DNA of 64,000 nucleotides from Sinomicrobium soli (GCF_003285545.1 NZ_QLNV01000006.1:186001-250000), one strand, 5' to 3'; counted from the first letter of the stretch, positions 51,026 to 60,399 are shown. The notes: generated by a model from the sequence alone, not told the origin. Translations and numbers: made by a program.

Positions 51026-51802
51026 TCAGCATCCTTCCCGGATTAAATGCCGCATCAGTATTCTCCGGACATCCTTGTTATCCTGCCTCGGGGTGATATA
51101 GCTATCCCGTTTTCCTTCAGGGGTATCGACCGGGCAGAAGCCAAAACCTTTATAGATTCCATTTTCCATGGATACCAATCCAATTTCATTTGGTGTTCTA
51201 CCGGGAACTTTGAAGAGCCTTGTAAACTTCGGGAAGCGTATGTTGCTTAAAAAAGTGGTAACCCTGGTGTTGTAACGTTCCGGTGCTTCTTCCTCCATGC
51301 AAGCCCCGTTACAAGATTTTATATGGTATTGAAAACAGTAGGACGAGCTCTTATACAGTCCGTTGATCTTTTGGCACAACTGGTATTTTTCAGTGATTTG
51401 AAAAAGGGCTTGTTTGGCCTCTCTTAAGGAAGTAAATGAGGTGATTTCTTCCTTGCCGGGAGTAATCTTTTCGATACGTAAAGCCTGGTATCCGTCCTTG
51501 TCCGTAAGATAAAGCCCATACTGAAATAGGGTACGCCTTTGAGAGCGGTTATATAGTGGTTGGTGCTTTTTAATGAGATCAGACTCATAGAGCAAGGCTA
51601 TGAGCTCACTGCCGGTTTCCTCAAAGGCAATTCTGTGTGTGAAGGTCTGTATCTTCAGTGATTTGCGGTCCTTCCCGGTAAAATGTTGTTGCACTCTTTT
51701 GCGGATATGGATACTCTTACCGATATAAATGATCCTGTCCTGGTCATCATAAAAAAAATAAACCCCTGCGGTAGCGGGCAAATCACCTATTTCCGTTAAC
51801 AT
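51026..51802 (-). CDS. GIY-YIG nuclease-domain protein (Cho/UvrC-N-like)
   Basis: The ATG at 51802 gives 258 residues starting MLTEIGDLPATAGVYFF; an in-frame ATG at 51889 would add 29 unlikely residues. The GIY-YIG landmarks are GVYFFYDDQDRIIYIGKS, KRVQQHF and SELIALLYESDLIKKHQPLYN. A Cys cluster (YCFQYHIKSCNGAC) follows, as in UvrC/Cho-type proteins and in the C-terminal half of DNA polymerase III epsilon-like proteins. The exonuclease half is absent. It is read opposite to the tra genes and may act in DNA processing of the element or its host. Confidence 0.8.
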   Translation of the reverse strand: MLTEIGDLPATAGVYFFYDDQDRIIYIGKSIHIRKRVQQHFTGKDRKSLKIQTFTHRIAFEETGSELIALLYESDLIKKHQPLYNRSQRRTLFQYGLYLTDKDGYQALRIEKITPGKEEITSFTSLREAKQALFQITEKYQLCQKINGLYKSSSYCFQYHIKSCNGACMEEEAPERYNTRVTTFLSNIRFPKFTRLFKVPGRTPNEIGLVSMENGIYKGFGFCPVDTPEGKRDSYITPRQDNKDVRRILMRHLIREGC

Positions 51803-51958
51803 AAAAATCTCCTTCCTTAGATTTTGTCGTTTTCCTGTTTCCCTTTTTTCCGGTGGAGTAGTGACGGTATCCGGGGTACAAAAATACAAAGAAATCTTAT
51901 TCCGGTTTTGAGTTCACCGTAAAGTGATTTGAACAGGGGTAGAAGAACATTCCAGGTT

Positions 51959-52594
51959 TTAAGGTATACACTTTTCATCGATTTCTTGAATTATACGGAT
52001 TATTAATTGTGCTATGCGATAGGGCGCTATACGCCGTAGATCTTCCGGGTTAGAGATAAACCCGATTTCCAGGAGTACTGCCGGGCAATGTGTGGCAGTC
52101 TGGTTAAGTACCCGGAACCCTGCAAACTTCACCCCGCGGTTTTTAAAACCGGAGGAATCTTCCATGGTGTCCAGCAGATCGATACTTAGGGCGATGGATT
52201 TCCGGGTATACATATCGACTCCTGTCCCGGGAAATGCTACAAAAGCTTCTGTGCCTCGCGCATAGGGATGGTTTGCCCAATTGCAGTGAATCGACACAAA
52301 CCAATCAGCCTTTAATATTCTGGCCAGCCGGGCGCGGGCGGACAGGGAAATCAGGGTATCGGTATACCGGGTCAGATAGAGATCCAGATTTTGATCTTCA
52401 GCGGCAAGCGCCCGGAGGTGCAGGGCGATCTTTAGGGTAATATCCTTTTCCCGAATCCCCTGAATACCGATTGCCCCGGGGTCTGTGCCCCCGTGACCCG
52501 GATCGATCACGACCACGGGTCGGGTCTGCTGTGCGACTGCCGTAAGGAGATTTCCGGAGAGGATAAGAAGGTATAATAGTCGTCCTGGTTTCAT
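51959..52594 (-). CDS. N-acetylmuramoyl-L-alanine amidase (Amidase_3)
   Basis: This 211-residue secreted enzyme has a signal peptide (LLYLLILSGNLLTAVA) and the zinc ligands of the AmiC type: VIDPGHGGTDPGAIG (His), GIREKDIT (Glu), FVSIHCNWA (His) and the catalytic Glu in AVLLEIGFISNPED. It cuts the peptide from peptidoglycan. In a conjugative element it probably opens the wall locally for the transfer channel. It is divergent from traE with a 156-base shared control region. Confidence 0.87.
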   Translation of the reverse strand: MKPGRLLYLLILSGNLLTAVAQQTRPVVVIDPGHGGTDPGAIGIQGIREKDITLKIALHLRALAAEDQNLDLYLTRYTDTLISLSARARLARILKADWFVSIHCNWANHPYARGTEAFVAFPGTGVDMYTRKSIALSIDLLDTMEDSSGFKNRGVKFAGFRVLNQTATHCPAVLLEIGFISNPEDLRRIAPYRIAQLIIRIIQEIDEKCIP

Positions 52595-52657
52595 CTTGGT
52601 GTATTTGATTATGCAAAATGCAAGGAATCTGTCCCCGGACTAAAATTTCCTTAAAAA

Positions 52658-52677
52658 TTAACGTAACCGATCGTTAA
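52658..52677. promoter_or_regulatory. Inverted repeat between amidase and traE
   Basis: TTAACG (52658-52663) and CGTTAA (52672-52677) form a short inverted repeat with an 8-base centre, in the divergent control region. It may be an operator for one or both operons. Confidence 0.35.
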
Positions 52678-52750
52678 AAATTAGGGATGTTAAGGCGATT
52701 CTTTTATATCCCTGTGAATTTTACATCAGAAACCATAAAACCGATTTCTG

Positions 52751-53035
52751 ATGAAAAAACTACATGTACTTTCTGTAATGGCGTTATTGCCCTTGTCTGG
52801 TATGGCACAGATCGGCGGTATCGAGGATAGCGTCAACAATATTTCTGAAACGATTCGTTCGGTATTTCCCCTTATCCTGGGGGTGATCTTCCTGGTCGGC
52901 TTTTTGTTTAATGCAGGCCATTTTTTCGGGGAGAATGCCGACCTGAAGAAGGGGATTACCCGGGTGCTGATCTTTGTACTTATTGCCGGAGCGGTAGTGG
53001 GTATTTTCACCTACCTGATAGGCTTAACCGTATAG
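52751..53035 (+). CDS. traE: Conjugation protein TraE (DUF4134, VirB2-like)
   Basis: This 94-residue protein has a signal segment (LHVLSVMALLPLSGMAQ) and two hydrophobic helices (VFPLILGVIFLVGFLFNAGHFF and VLIFVLIAGAVVGIFTYLIG, cited as landmarks ILGVIFLVGFLFNAG and IAGAVVGIFTYLI). This layout and the position before traF and traG match Bacteroidetes TraE, likely the pilin-like subunit. It begins the tra operon. Confidence 0.85.
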   Translation: MKKLHVLSVMALLPLSGMAQIGGIEDSVNNISETIRSVFPLILGVIFLVGFLFNAGHFFGENADLKKGITRVLIFVLIAGAVVGIFTYLIGLTV

Positions 53036-53045
53036 CCCCGAACGG

Positions 53046-53336
53046 ATGAAGCAGTTCACTCCGTACAAGGCGATCCGTAAGCGGGCTATGATTTTGGGGT
53101 TGCCCATAGGTTTTTTTGCCATACAGATGATCTCCGTGATAGGCTCCTTGCTGGCTATTATTTTCTCTTTCAGCCTGGGGATCATCTTTTTTGTGCTCCT
53201 GGTCAATTTTTCGCTCTACATGGTTCTGACCCGGCTGACCCATGATCCCGGGCTTTTGAGGTTTGGGAACGTTTTTCCGCATATCATTTCCAATAAATTA
53301 AACTCCCACCTGAATTATGAAATTGAATTTATCTGA
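53046..53336 (+). CDS. traF: Conjugation protein TraF (DUF4133, VirB3-like)
   Basis: This 96-residue protein has two membrane segments (MILGLPIGFFAIQMI and LAIIFSFSLGIIFFVLLVNF landmarks) and a soluble end (LRFGNVFPHIISNKLN). Size and position between traE and the VirB4-type ATPase match TraF. It overlaps traG by 20 bases, so the two are translated together. Confidence 0.83.
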   Translation: MKQFTPYKAIRKRAMILGLPIGFFAIQMISVIGSLLAIIFSFSLGIIFFVLLVNFSLYMVLTRLTHDPGLLRFGNVFPHIISNKLNSHLNYEIEFI

Positions 53337-55737
53337 TGTTCACCCGATAGCCGATATTCAAGGGCATGTGGTATTCGCTTCAAACGGCACTATTATCATG
53401 GCCTATAAAGTAACCCTGCCGGAGATCTATTCCTTATCGGAACCTGATTTTGACGATTTGCACGGTACCTGGTTCCAGGCGTTGAAAGGTTTGCCTGCCG
53501 GCGTGGTAGTCCACAAACAGGATGTTTATAAAAAAACAAGGTACCAGGCGCAAAACCTTCCTAATACATCCTTTTTGGAAAAGGCCACCCATAGCTATTT
53601 TAAAAACAGGTTTTATGTAGCCCACCAGAGCTACCTGTTTTTCTGCTGGCCCAAAAACAAGACCCTCAATAAAAGAGGGTATGTCAATCCCTTTAAAAAC
53701 CTTCCGAAAAATATAGTGACTTCCATGGACGCAATGGCCGGAGAGTTTGAAAACGCCGTACAGGATGCGGCAAACTTTATCAATAACAGCCGGAAGTTAC
53801 ACCTGGAGCCATTAACCCCTTCTGAGATTACGGAGCTCACTGCGCAGTTTTTTAACGGGTTCCAGGAGGATATTCAAACGGATATTATCTGGAACAGAGA
53901 CCAGATGCAGATCGGGGACCATTATTTTGATATGCTTGCTATCCATAGTGAACTGTGTTTTGGCGCGAGCCTGCAAAGCAGTACGGTCAACGACAAATTT
54001 ACCTCGGATGATTTTACCTTTCATCAGGGGTTTATCGATGGGATCGGGCTGCATCTGAATGAGAACCATGTGGTGAACCAGGTGCTTTACCTTGATGACA
54101 AACACCGCTGGCGGAAACTCCTGGAAAAACGGGTGGAGGAACTCAAGAAAAGCGCCAATTTCGGCACGCAGAACAAGGTGGTGCTGGAGAAGATACAGGA
54201 CATCCTGCATCGGATCAATCATGATGAGAGTAGCCGGGTGATCCGGGGCCACCTCAATGTGATCTCCTGGACGCGTGTACCGGAGCGGCTTCCCTTTATA
54301 GCTTCCGCAGTGAAGGCAGCGTTCAAGGAACTGGATATGACTCCTTATGTGCCACGCGGGAACGCCCGAAAACATTATTTTCTAAATAGTTATTTCGGTC
54401 ATAGTCCCAACCTGACCGATGAAGACCTGTATGTGACTGACCTTAAACACGCCCTGTGTTTATGGATTAATAACACCAATTACACGTCGGATGATACCGG
54501 GGTGATCTTTAATGACCGGCAACACAATATTCCCGTACTTAAAGATGTATGGGATGAAAGAAAGAAACGTATCAAGGCCCGGAACTTTGCCATTTTCGCC
54601 CCTACCGGTGAGGGCAAATCCTTTCTGGCCAACAATATTTTAAGGCAATACTTTGAGCAGGATGTACGCCTTGTCATTATCGACCTGGGCGGTTCCTACA
54701 CAAAATTTGCCAAGCTCTATCCCCAGGACCATGCCATATTGCGGTATGAACATGGTAAACCTCTTGGCATCAATCCATTTTATAAATCCCCCGGTGACGG
54801 TGTCACCCCGGAGCGATTGGAGGACCTTTCTACCTTTCTTCTGGAACTCAGCGCTTCCGGGCTACAGGTCGCCAAGGGGCATGAAGTAGCCATGAAAAAG
54901 GTCTTGAAACATTACTACCAGCATACTTCCGGGAGCTACTCCCTTGAGGGATTTTATCGTTTTGTAGAAGATAGGCAGGATACCTTATTACAGCATTTAC
55001 ATGTCGGGGCGGAATATTTTAATATTCCCCATTTCCTGCACATCATGTCCGAGTATATCGGGGAAGGCTTGTACCGTTTTCTGTTCGAGACCAGCGCCGA
55101 CCAGACCTATAAGATCGAGGACAAAAGACTTATTGTCTTTGAACTGGACGAAGTTCGGGATAATAAGGAGATCCTCTCGGTGATGCTCAAACTCATCAAA
55201 TCGGCCATACAGCGTACGGTATGGCAGAACAGGGCAGAGCGGGGGATCATTCTTTTTGATGAATTTGCCAAACAACTGAAGTTCGACAATGTTCTGGAGA
55301 GTGTAGAATTTTATTACCAGGCCATCCGGAAACAGAACGGGGCTATCGGGATCATCCTGCAATCCATTAATCAATTACCGGAAAACAGTACTTCGGCCAG
55401 TATCCTGGAGAACACCCAGGTGATCTACAGTTTGCGCAACGAAAAGGGTTATGATGAATTGCAAAAGCGTCTTAACCTTTCCTCACACGATCTGAACCAG
55501 CTACGATCCATGCGCAACAATTTTACGGGAGATCGTAAATACACCGAACTCTTCCTGAAGATCGGAAAGGAGAGCAATGTTTTCCGCCTGGAAGTACCCC
55601 CTGAGGTATTTGCCGCCTACCTGACCGACGGCACCGAAAACGAAGCCATAATGGCCCTTTACAAGCAATATGGCAGTATGGAAAAGGCTATACAGGAATA
55701 TGTAAAAACCACAACTCAAAAAACCACCAGGTCATGA
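53317..55737 (+). CDS. traG: Conjugation ATPase TraG (VirB4-like)
   Basis: This 806-residue ATPase has Walker A FAPTGEGKSFLANNIL (about 429-444) and Walker B RGIILFDEFAKQL (about 643-655). An N-terminal region (about 1-400) matches Bacteroidetes TraG proteins, with SWTRVPERLPFIASAVK. Further VirB4 landmarks are VIIDLGGSYTKFAKL and QSINQLPENSTSASILENT (the last cited in part). It powers assembly of the transfer channel. It overlaps traI by 4 bases. Confidence 0.92.
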   Translation: MKLNLSDVHPIADIQGHVVFASNGTIIMAYKVTLPEIYSLSEPDFDDLHGTWFQALKGLPAGVVVHKQDVYKKTRYQAQNLPNTSFLEKATHSYFKNRFYVAHQSYLFFCWPKNKTLNKRGYVNPFKNLPKNIVTSMDAMAGEFENAVQDAANFINNSRKLHLEPLTPSEITELTAQFFNGFQEDIQTDIIWNRDQMQIGDHYFDMLAIHSELCFGASLQSSTVNDKFTSDDFTFHQGFIDGIGLHLNENHVVNQVLYLDDKHRWRKLLEKRVEELKKSANFGTQNKVVLEKIQDILHRINHDESSRVIRGHLNVISWTRVPERLPFIASAVKAAFKELDMTPYVPRGNARKHYFLNSYFGHSPNLTDEDLYVTDLKHALCLWINNTNYTSDDTGVIFNDRQHNIPVLKDVWDERKKRIKARNFAIFAPTGEGKSFLANNILRQYFEQDVRLVIIDLGGSYTKFAKLYPQDHAILRYEHGKPLGINPFYKSPGDGVTPERLEDLSTFLLELSASGLQVAKGHEVAMKKVLKHYYQHTSGSYSLEGFYRFVEDRQDTLLQHLHVGAEYFNIPHFLHIMSEYIGEGLYRFLFETSADQTYKIEDKRLIVFELDEVRDNKEILSVMLKLIKSAIQRTVWQNRAERGIILFDEFAKQLKFDNVLESVEFYYQAIRKQNGAIGIILQSINQLPENSTSASILENTQVIYSLRNEKGYDELQKRLNLSSHDLNQLRSMRNNFTGDRKYTELFLKIGKESNVFRLEVPPEVFAAYLTDGTENEAIMALYKQYGSMEKAIQEYVKTTTQKTTRS

Positions 55738-56309
55738 AAACGGCAAATTATATCTGTATTTTTATTTTTCTCGTCTGTGCCACTGGCACTGCTACGGCCC
55801 AGGGGTGGCCGGTGTATGACAATACCAATTTTATCAGCCTGGGGAAACAGTTGATCGAATCGGCCAAACAGACCTCGCAACTACTGCAAACCGTGGAATT
55901 TCTAAAACAACAGAAGGAACGTATCGAAAAAGTGAACACTGTTATCAAGCAGCTTAAAGCGGTCCGGGAGATCGTGAGTAATAACCAGAAACTGTTTGAT
56001 ATGGTCCGGGATGATCTCAGGAATATTCTGGACTCTCCTTATATCCGTCCGGAAGAGATCCGCAGTATCTCGGACGCCTTTAACGACATTATCGACCGTT
56101 CCCTGGAAGACCTGGAATTTATGCAACAGCTATTGACCAGCAACAGCCTGGAAATGACTGATGCCGAACGCCTGGAGGTGCTTCGGCAGCAAAAGGAAAA
56201 CAGCCGGGTGATGATGGCAGAAGTGGAGCTGAAAAAACGGCGCTACCAGTTTGTTATTGAGCTCAGGGAAATGCAGGATGTGATCAACCACCGGGAAGCC
56301 GTCCGCTAA
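55734..56309 (+). CDS. traI: Conjugation protein TraI (DUF4141, VirB5-like)
   Basis: This 191-residue secreted protein has a signal peptide (YICIFIFLVCATGTATA) followed by long amphipathic helices (ESAKQTSQLLQTVEFLKQQ, KLFDMVRDDLRNILDSP). The layout and the place between traG and traJ match Bacteroidetes TraI/DUF4141, functionally placed with VirB5. It overlaps the traG stop by ATGA. Confidence 0.83.
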   Translation: MKTANYICIFIFLVCATGTATAQGWPVYDNTNFISLGKQLIESAKQTSQLLQTVEFLKQQKERIEKVNTVIKQLKAVREIVSNNQKLFDMVRDDLRNILDSPYIRPEEIRSISDAFNDIIDRSLEDLEFMQQLLTSNSLEMTDAERLEVLRQQKENSRVMMAEVELKKRRYQFVIELREMQDVINHREAVR

Positions 56310-56384
56310 TTCACCAGGTGCCCGCTCAGCGCCCACTAAAAAGGATATGACAACTTATCAAAAAGAGATTAAAAAAGGAAAAAT

Positions 56385-57230
56385 ATGGAAGGTATGCTGA
56401 TATTGGGAATAGGCCTGGAATATTTGGATGCGATCTACCAGACCATACAGGACAGTGATTTTTCACAATATACCATTACCGGGATGAAAACCCTGGCCGT
56501 CTTATTTTTCCTGGTTAATATTCTTAAAAAGTACAATGAAGGCGTAGCCGAGCAGGGTGGGTATACCTGGGGGCTGCATCCCAACGAACTGGCCAAAAAT
56601 TTTGCTGTCGTTCTGGTGGTGATCTTCTCTACCCAGGTCCTGGACTTTTTTGACGGGGTACTGGTGGCTATCGAAACCCAGTACCGTGATTCGGCCCCGG
56701 CGCTCTTGCCGATACAATTACATGATTTCCCGGTAGGAGAGGATGTGGGGACTATTGAAGCGGCTAAAAAAGCGATGGCCGTACTTTACGATTTTTTGAC
56801 ATCACCCTTTTACGGCATGAAGCTGCTGGCTTTTTCGGTCGGTTTCGTATTGTGGCTCACTGACCTGTTTATTTACCCGCTGTTCCTGGCTGAGCGCTTT
56901 TTCCTGTTAGGACTTATGCGGGCGTTTTTTCCGCTGGTTATAAGCATGGCCGTATTCGAAAAGTTCCGGGATATGGCCTACAACTTTTTCAAACTATACG
57001 CCGCCGTTTATATGATCGCCCCGGCCTTTTTCCTGGTCAATGTTTTTATCAATCTGGTGTACGAAGAGCTAAATACCAACTTTTGGGAAAACCTTTTCGG
57101 CACCTCTTTGGGCAGTCATTTTTTTTCCTCCTGGATCGAAGTAGGGACCCTGGGTTTTATCATTATTCTAAAGTTCAAATTATACCGCCGGGCCATATCC
57201 TTTACCATGCGACTGTTTGCAGGTGGGTAG
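56385..57230 (+). CDS. traJ: Conjugation protein TraJ (VirB6-like)
   Basis: This 281-residue membrane protein has several hydrophobic segments (LAVLFFLVNIL, LAFSVGFVLWLTDLFIYPLF, FFLLGLMRAFFPLVISMAVF) and ends in a conserved cluster (LKFKLYRRAISFTMRLF). It corresponds to the polytopic VirB6-like inner-membrane channel component. A 75-base gap precedes it, larger than the other gaps in this operon. Confidence 0.87.
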   Translation: MEGMLILGIGLEYLDAIYQTIQDSDFSQYTITGMKTLAVLFFLVNILKKYNEGVAEQGGYTWGLHPNELAKNFAVVLVVIFSTQVLDFFDGVLVAIETQYRDSAPALLPIQLHDFPVGEDVGTIEAAKKAMAVLYDFLTSPFYGMKLLAFSVGFVLWLTDLFIYPLFLAERFFLLGLMRAFFPLVISMAVFEKFRDMAYNFFKLYAAVYMIAPAFFLVNVFINLVYEELNTNFWENLFGTSLGSHFFSSWIEVGTLGFIIILKFKLYRRAISFTMRLFAGG

Positions 57231-57277
57231 GCGGGCAGTGCCTTCAAATACATAAAAAAATTAAAGTAACAGTATAT

Positions 57278-57901
57278 ATGAAAACACCTTATTCCAATAT
57301 AGCAAATGTATTACGAAGCAATCGCTTTGTGGTGATAACCGTAGTTATCATGGCCTTTACGGCGACGATAATTTGTTCCTGGTTTACCTATATCATATAC
57401 CAAAAATCTTTAAATAATGCTTTTGTGGTGAGCACCGAGGGCAGTGTGATCCCTCTGAAGCTGGCCTCCCACCGGGAGAACCTGGAGATTGAGGCCAGGG
57501 CGCATTTGGATAATTTCCACCGCTATTTTTATGACCTATCAGCATCCAATTATAAGCAACAGGTTGAAAAGGCGCTATGGCTGGGAGACAGTTCCGTAGA
57601 CCATGTGTATCGTCAGAAAAAAGCTGATGGGGTGTATAATCGCTTAATACAATACGCCTTGGTACAGAAAGTTACCCGTATACAATCGGAAGTGGATGTG
57701 TCCCGGGAGCCCTTTCCCTTTAGGGTGCGAACCATATTTGAGATCAACCGGGGGTCGGTGACCGACACCTATGAGCTTATCACTACCGGTCAGCTTATCC
57801 CGGTGGCCCGGAATTTTCCATCGAACCCACATGGCTTACTGGTCACCCAATTTTTTGAAAACAGTTTAAAAAAGATTTCAAATGAAACTACAAATCGATA
57901 A
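57278..57901 (+). CDS. traK: Conjugation protein TraK (VirB8-like)
   Basis: The ATG at 57278 gives 207 residues (MKTPYSNIANVLRSNRF). It has one membrane segment (VVITVVIMAFTATIICSWF) and then a periplasmic VirB8-like domain (LEIEARAHLDNFHRYFY, FPFRVRTIFEINRG). An extension to 57083 lies inside traJ and is not credible. It overlaps traM by 20 bases; no traL lies between them. Confidence 0.88.
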   Translation: MKTPYSNIANVLRSNRFVVITVVIMAFTATIICSWFTYIIYQKSLNNAFVVSTEGSVIPLKLASHRENLEIEARAHLDNFHRYFYDLSASNYKQQVEKALWLGDSSVDHVYRQKKADGVYNRLIQYALVQKVTRIQSEVDVSREPFPFRVRTIFEINRGSVTDTYELITTGQLIPVARNFPSNPHGLLVTQFFENSLKKISNETTNR

Positions 57902-58808
57902 AAAGAAACTCCTTTTCGGGGGTGTGATAGGGACGATACTCCTGTTTATCATAGGATATGCCGTGTTTTTTATGGGAGGAAAACAGGAAGCATCAGAGAA
58001 CATGGAGCAGACCTCGGTGCCGAAGTTAAATGCTTCGCAAGAGGAGTACCGGGATCGGCTGGAAGCCGTAGACGAACTAAAAGACAAAAAGAAGTCGGAT
58101 GCCCCGAGTATCTATGACGAGCGTTTACTGGATTCCTCAGGGGTGTATGACCCGGACCTGGAAGAAAAGAAAAAGCAGCGTATGGTAGATAGTATCTACC
58201 GCCAGGGGAGGATCGATTACCAGGCCAGGGGATACCGCAATAGCAACCAAACTACTGCTGTAGATAGCACTACCAGGGTAAATGCGCAGGATAAAACCGA
58301 TCCGGGAGATATACAAAAAGGCCAGGAAGGCTTTTTTAAGGTAGGCAAGGCGCTGTGGGATGCTGCCACTCCCAAAAGCTATACCCAGCCGGTGATCCGT
58401 GCGGTGATCCATAACACCCAAACGGTAAAGGTAAACAGCAGGCTGGAGCTGCGCCTTACCGAAGATGCCATTATCCGGGATGTCAGTGTTCCCAAAAACA
58501 CCCTGGTCTATGGCTTTGTAAAACTCAAGGCAAACCGGGCCATGATTACCATTACCAATATCAATCACCAGGCGGTGAATCTTAAAGCCTACGATTTGCA
58601 GGATGGCAATGAAGGGATCTATATCGAGAACAGTTTCCGGGAAGAGATCACTACGCAGATCACCGACGATGTGATCCAGGGGGTTAACATTGCCGGGGTA
58701 CCGCAGGTACGGGGTCTAAAGAACGTATTTCGCAGGGATAACCGTAAGATCCGCAACACCATCTATAACCATTATGCGCTTATTCTTAAAGCCGACAACG
58801 AACAATAA
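57882..58808 (+). CDS. traM: Conjugation protein TraM (VirB10-like)
   Basis: This 308-residue protein has one N-terminal membrane segment (LLFGGVIGTILLFIIGYAVFF). A charged coiled region (about 50-110) precedes a C-terminal TraM domain with PVIRAVIHNTQTVKVNSRLELRL and VYGFVKLKANRAMITITNI (cited as landmarks IHNTQTVKVNSRLELRL and FVKLKANRAMI). It is the VirB10-like bridge between membranes in Bacteroidetes elements. Confidence 0.88.
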   Translation: MKLQIDKKKLLFGGVIGTILLFIIGYAVFFMGGKQEASENMEQTSVPKLNASQEEYRDRLEAVDELKDKKKSDAPSIYDERLLDSSGVYDPDLEEKKKQRMVDSIYRQGRIDYQARGYRNSNQTTAVDSTTRVNAQDKTDPGDIQKGQEGFFKVGKALWDAATPKSYTQPVIRAVIHNTQTVKVNSRLELRLTEDAIIRDVSVPKNTLVYGFVKLKANRAMITITNINHQAVNLKAYDLQDGNEGIYIENSFREEITTQITDDVIQGVNIAGVPQVRGLKNVFRRDNRKIRNTIYNHYALILKADNEQ

Positions 58809-58816
58809 CTAATACC

Positions 58817-59632
58817 ATGCTTATGAAAACCTATATCATCCTGTTATTTGTACTGATCTATGGATCACTGAGTGCCCAAAAACCATTGGACACACTCTAT
58901 GCCAATGATAGAACTACCGTATCCCTTTTCTTCCCGGAGCCTATCCGCCAGGGGATTACCGGTGCAGACCATTTTGTATTTACTTACAACCCGGAGACCC
59001 CGCAATACCTGGGGCTACTTAAGGCCATGCCCGGTGCAGAGAGTAATCTGTTGGTGCTCACCACGGACGGCCAGGTATATAGCTATATCCTGAAATACCG
59101 GGAGAAGCTCCCGGAGCTTAATTATTTTATCGGGAAACAAAAAAGCATCGGCCATGAGAAAGGATTAAAGCCGGAGAAGGATACTTCCCTTCAGGAACAA
59201 ACGTACCGGGATACTCTACAAATAGCCCCGAACCGAAAGACGGGTATCATTCGCCTGTGCCAGTACCTCATACGTCAGGACAAACGGATCACGTCCAAAA
59301 GGCGTAAAAAACTCAAACTTACCCTGAAACAAGTGGTACACCGTCGCGGGGAGGTTTATGTATCCCTGGAACTGGAAAACAAATCGGCTATCGACTACGA
59401 GCTGGATTATATCCGGCTTTACGTGGAGAATGGGAACAATAAGAAAAATGCATCGTACCAGAAGATCTTACATGATACCGTATACACCCACCAGGTTCCG
59501 GAGGTGGTCCGTAGTAAGGAGCGGAAACGTTTTGTACTGGTGTTCCCGAAGTTCACTTTGGGGAAACAGGAAAATTTGCTGATCGAGATGGGGGAGCGGA
59601 ATGGGCATAGGGTGATGGAATTAAAGCAATGA
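58817..59632 (+). CDS. traN: Conjugation protein TraN (DUF4138, VirB9-like)
   Basis: This 271-residue secreted protein has a signal peptide (YIILLFVLIYGSLSAQ) and the TraN start PLDTLYANDRTTVSLFFPEPI. It ends with a beta-rich domain (LKQVVHRRGEVYVSLELENKS, YELDYIRLYVEN). ATGs at 58817 and 58823 are possible. It is the last tra gene in this direction; traO, traP and traQ are not found here. Confidence 0.87.
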   Translation: MLMKTYIILLFVLIYGSLSAQKPLDTLYANDRTTVSLFFPEPIRQGITGADHFVFTYNPETPQYLGLLKAMPGAESNLLVLTTDGQVYSYILKYREKLPELNYFIGKQKSIGHEKGLKPEKDTSLQEQTYRDTLQIAPNRKTGIIRLCQYLIRQDKRITSKRRKKLKLTLKQVVHRRGEVYVSLELENKSAIDYELDYIRLYVENGNNKKNASYQKILHDTVYTHQVPEVVRSKERKRFVLVFPKFTLGKQENLLIEMGERNGHRVMELKQ

Positions 59633-59653
59633 GTATATGTGGGAGGCGGGGGT

Positions 59654-59965
59654 CTAATGATTTTCTAATTCAGCTTCCAGCGAATCAATCAGATCATCGT
59701 AATAACTTTGCTCTTCTATCTTTCTATCGGTCAGAAGTGACTCGGGATAGCCCCCTCGGAGCCTGTCTAACAGCTCGCTTTTTTTTCTCTTTAAGTGACG
59801 AATGTGACCAAGCTTTAAATGTATGGCACGGTCGTCTTCCTGCACTATTAGTGGCAAGAGGATCTCAAAAACAAAAAAATTCAACTGCTGGATTTCAGTA
59901 GATTTTAGGACATTCTCTAAAAGTATAGATGTTACGATTTCATCAAGTTCTTTAATATCTTTCAT
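59654..59965 (-). CDS. Unknown small helical protein
   Basis: This 103-residue soluble, helical protein contains VTSILLENVLKSTEIQQLNFF, LKLGHIRHLKRKKSELLDRLRGG and SYYDDLIDSLEAELENH (landmarks LGHIRHLKRKKSELLDRL and LIDSLEAEL). There is no signal peptide. It is convergent with traN, 21 bases apart. I recognise no family; it is probably an accessory gene of the element. Confidence 0.5.
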   Translation of the reverse strand: MKDIKELDEIVTSILLENVLKSTEIQQLNFFVFEILLPLIVQEDDRAIHLKLGHIRHLKRKKSELLDRLRGGYPESLLTDRKIEEQSYYDDLIDSLEAELENH

Positions 59966-60141
59966 ATGACCACATTTTTTAGATTAAACACTTATTAAAA
60001 GTAGTGAATTTTCCTGAACGCATATGGGACGGTCTGAGTCCTTTCTGAGAGCAAAGTATTTAAAAATCAAAATCTTTAAGTTAACTGGCAGTTCGGCAGG
60101 GAAGGAGATTTGTGACATATAACACATCATCCGATAACACG
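59966..60141. other. Intergenic stretch between the small protein and the detached gene end
   Basis: These 176 bases hold no gene or clear signal. They are the promoter region of the 103-residue gene on the minus strand. Confidence 0.3.
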
Positions 60142-60340
60142 CTATCCGAATAGTTTCCTGACTTCCGCACGAATCCTCAAAAACCCGGCATCGATATCCA
60201 CCGGGTTTTCCGGTAGTGGGGGTAGGGCTTTATCGATATCATGCTTTTTGAATTGTACCCTTTTTTCCTTACCATCGGCAAACGCCACAAACTCTCCGGG
60301 TTTGAGCCTGAAAAACCGATCAGCTTGAATATTGACTACT
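60142..60340 (-). repeat. Direct repeat, copy A: displaced end of the coupling-protein gene
   Basis: About 199 bases repeat the 3-prime end of the coupling-protein gene at 60725-60923. Over the 189 bases from the stop codon inward I count 26 mismatches and no gaps (about 86% identity). The copies flank the DUF6922-like gene, which lies on the other strand. Confidence 0.88.
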
Positions 60341-60372
60341 AATTCCGGCATGAATTTAGTGTAATGGTCCAA
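60142..60372 (-). pseudogene. Detached C-terminal end of a coupling protein
   Basis: The open frame encodes 76 residues. The last 63 (QADRFFRLKPGEFVAFADGK... to RKLFG) match the C-terminus of the coupling protein at 60725 with about 10 differences. The first 13 residues (MDHYTKFMPELVV) are unrelated sequence from the joined cassette. No ATPase domain remains, so it is most simply a displaced gene end. Whether the short protein is made is unknown. Confidence 0.75.
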
Positions 60373-60385
60373 TATTCAGTAAATT

Positions 60386-60399
60386 TGTACTTTAGTACA
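60386..60399 (+). promoter_or_regulatory. -7 element and small inverted repeat before the DUF6922-like gene
   Basis: TAAATTTG at 60380-60387 matches the Bacteroidota -7 consensus. It runs into TGTAC (60386-60390) / GTACA (60395-60399), a short inverted repeat 3 bases before the ATG. A self-repressing antitoxin could bind there. Confidence 0.4.

Noticed and set aside
53812-54375. 187-codon open frame antisense to traG
   Set aside because: It is opposite a strongly conserved ATPase gene, with no motif or operon context.
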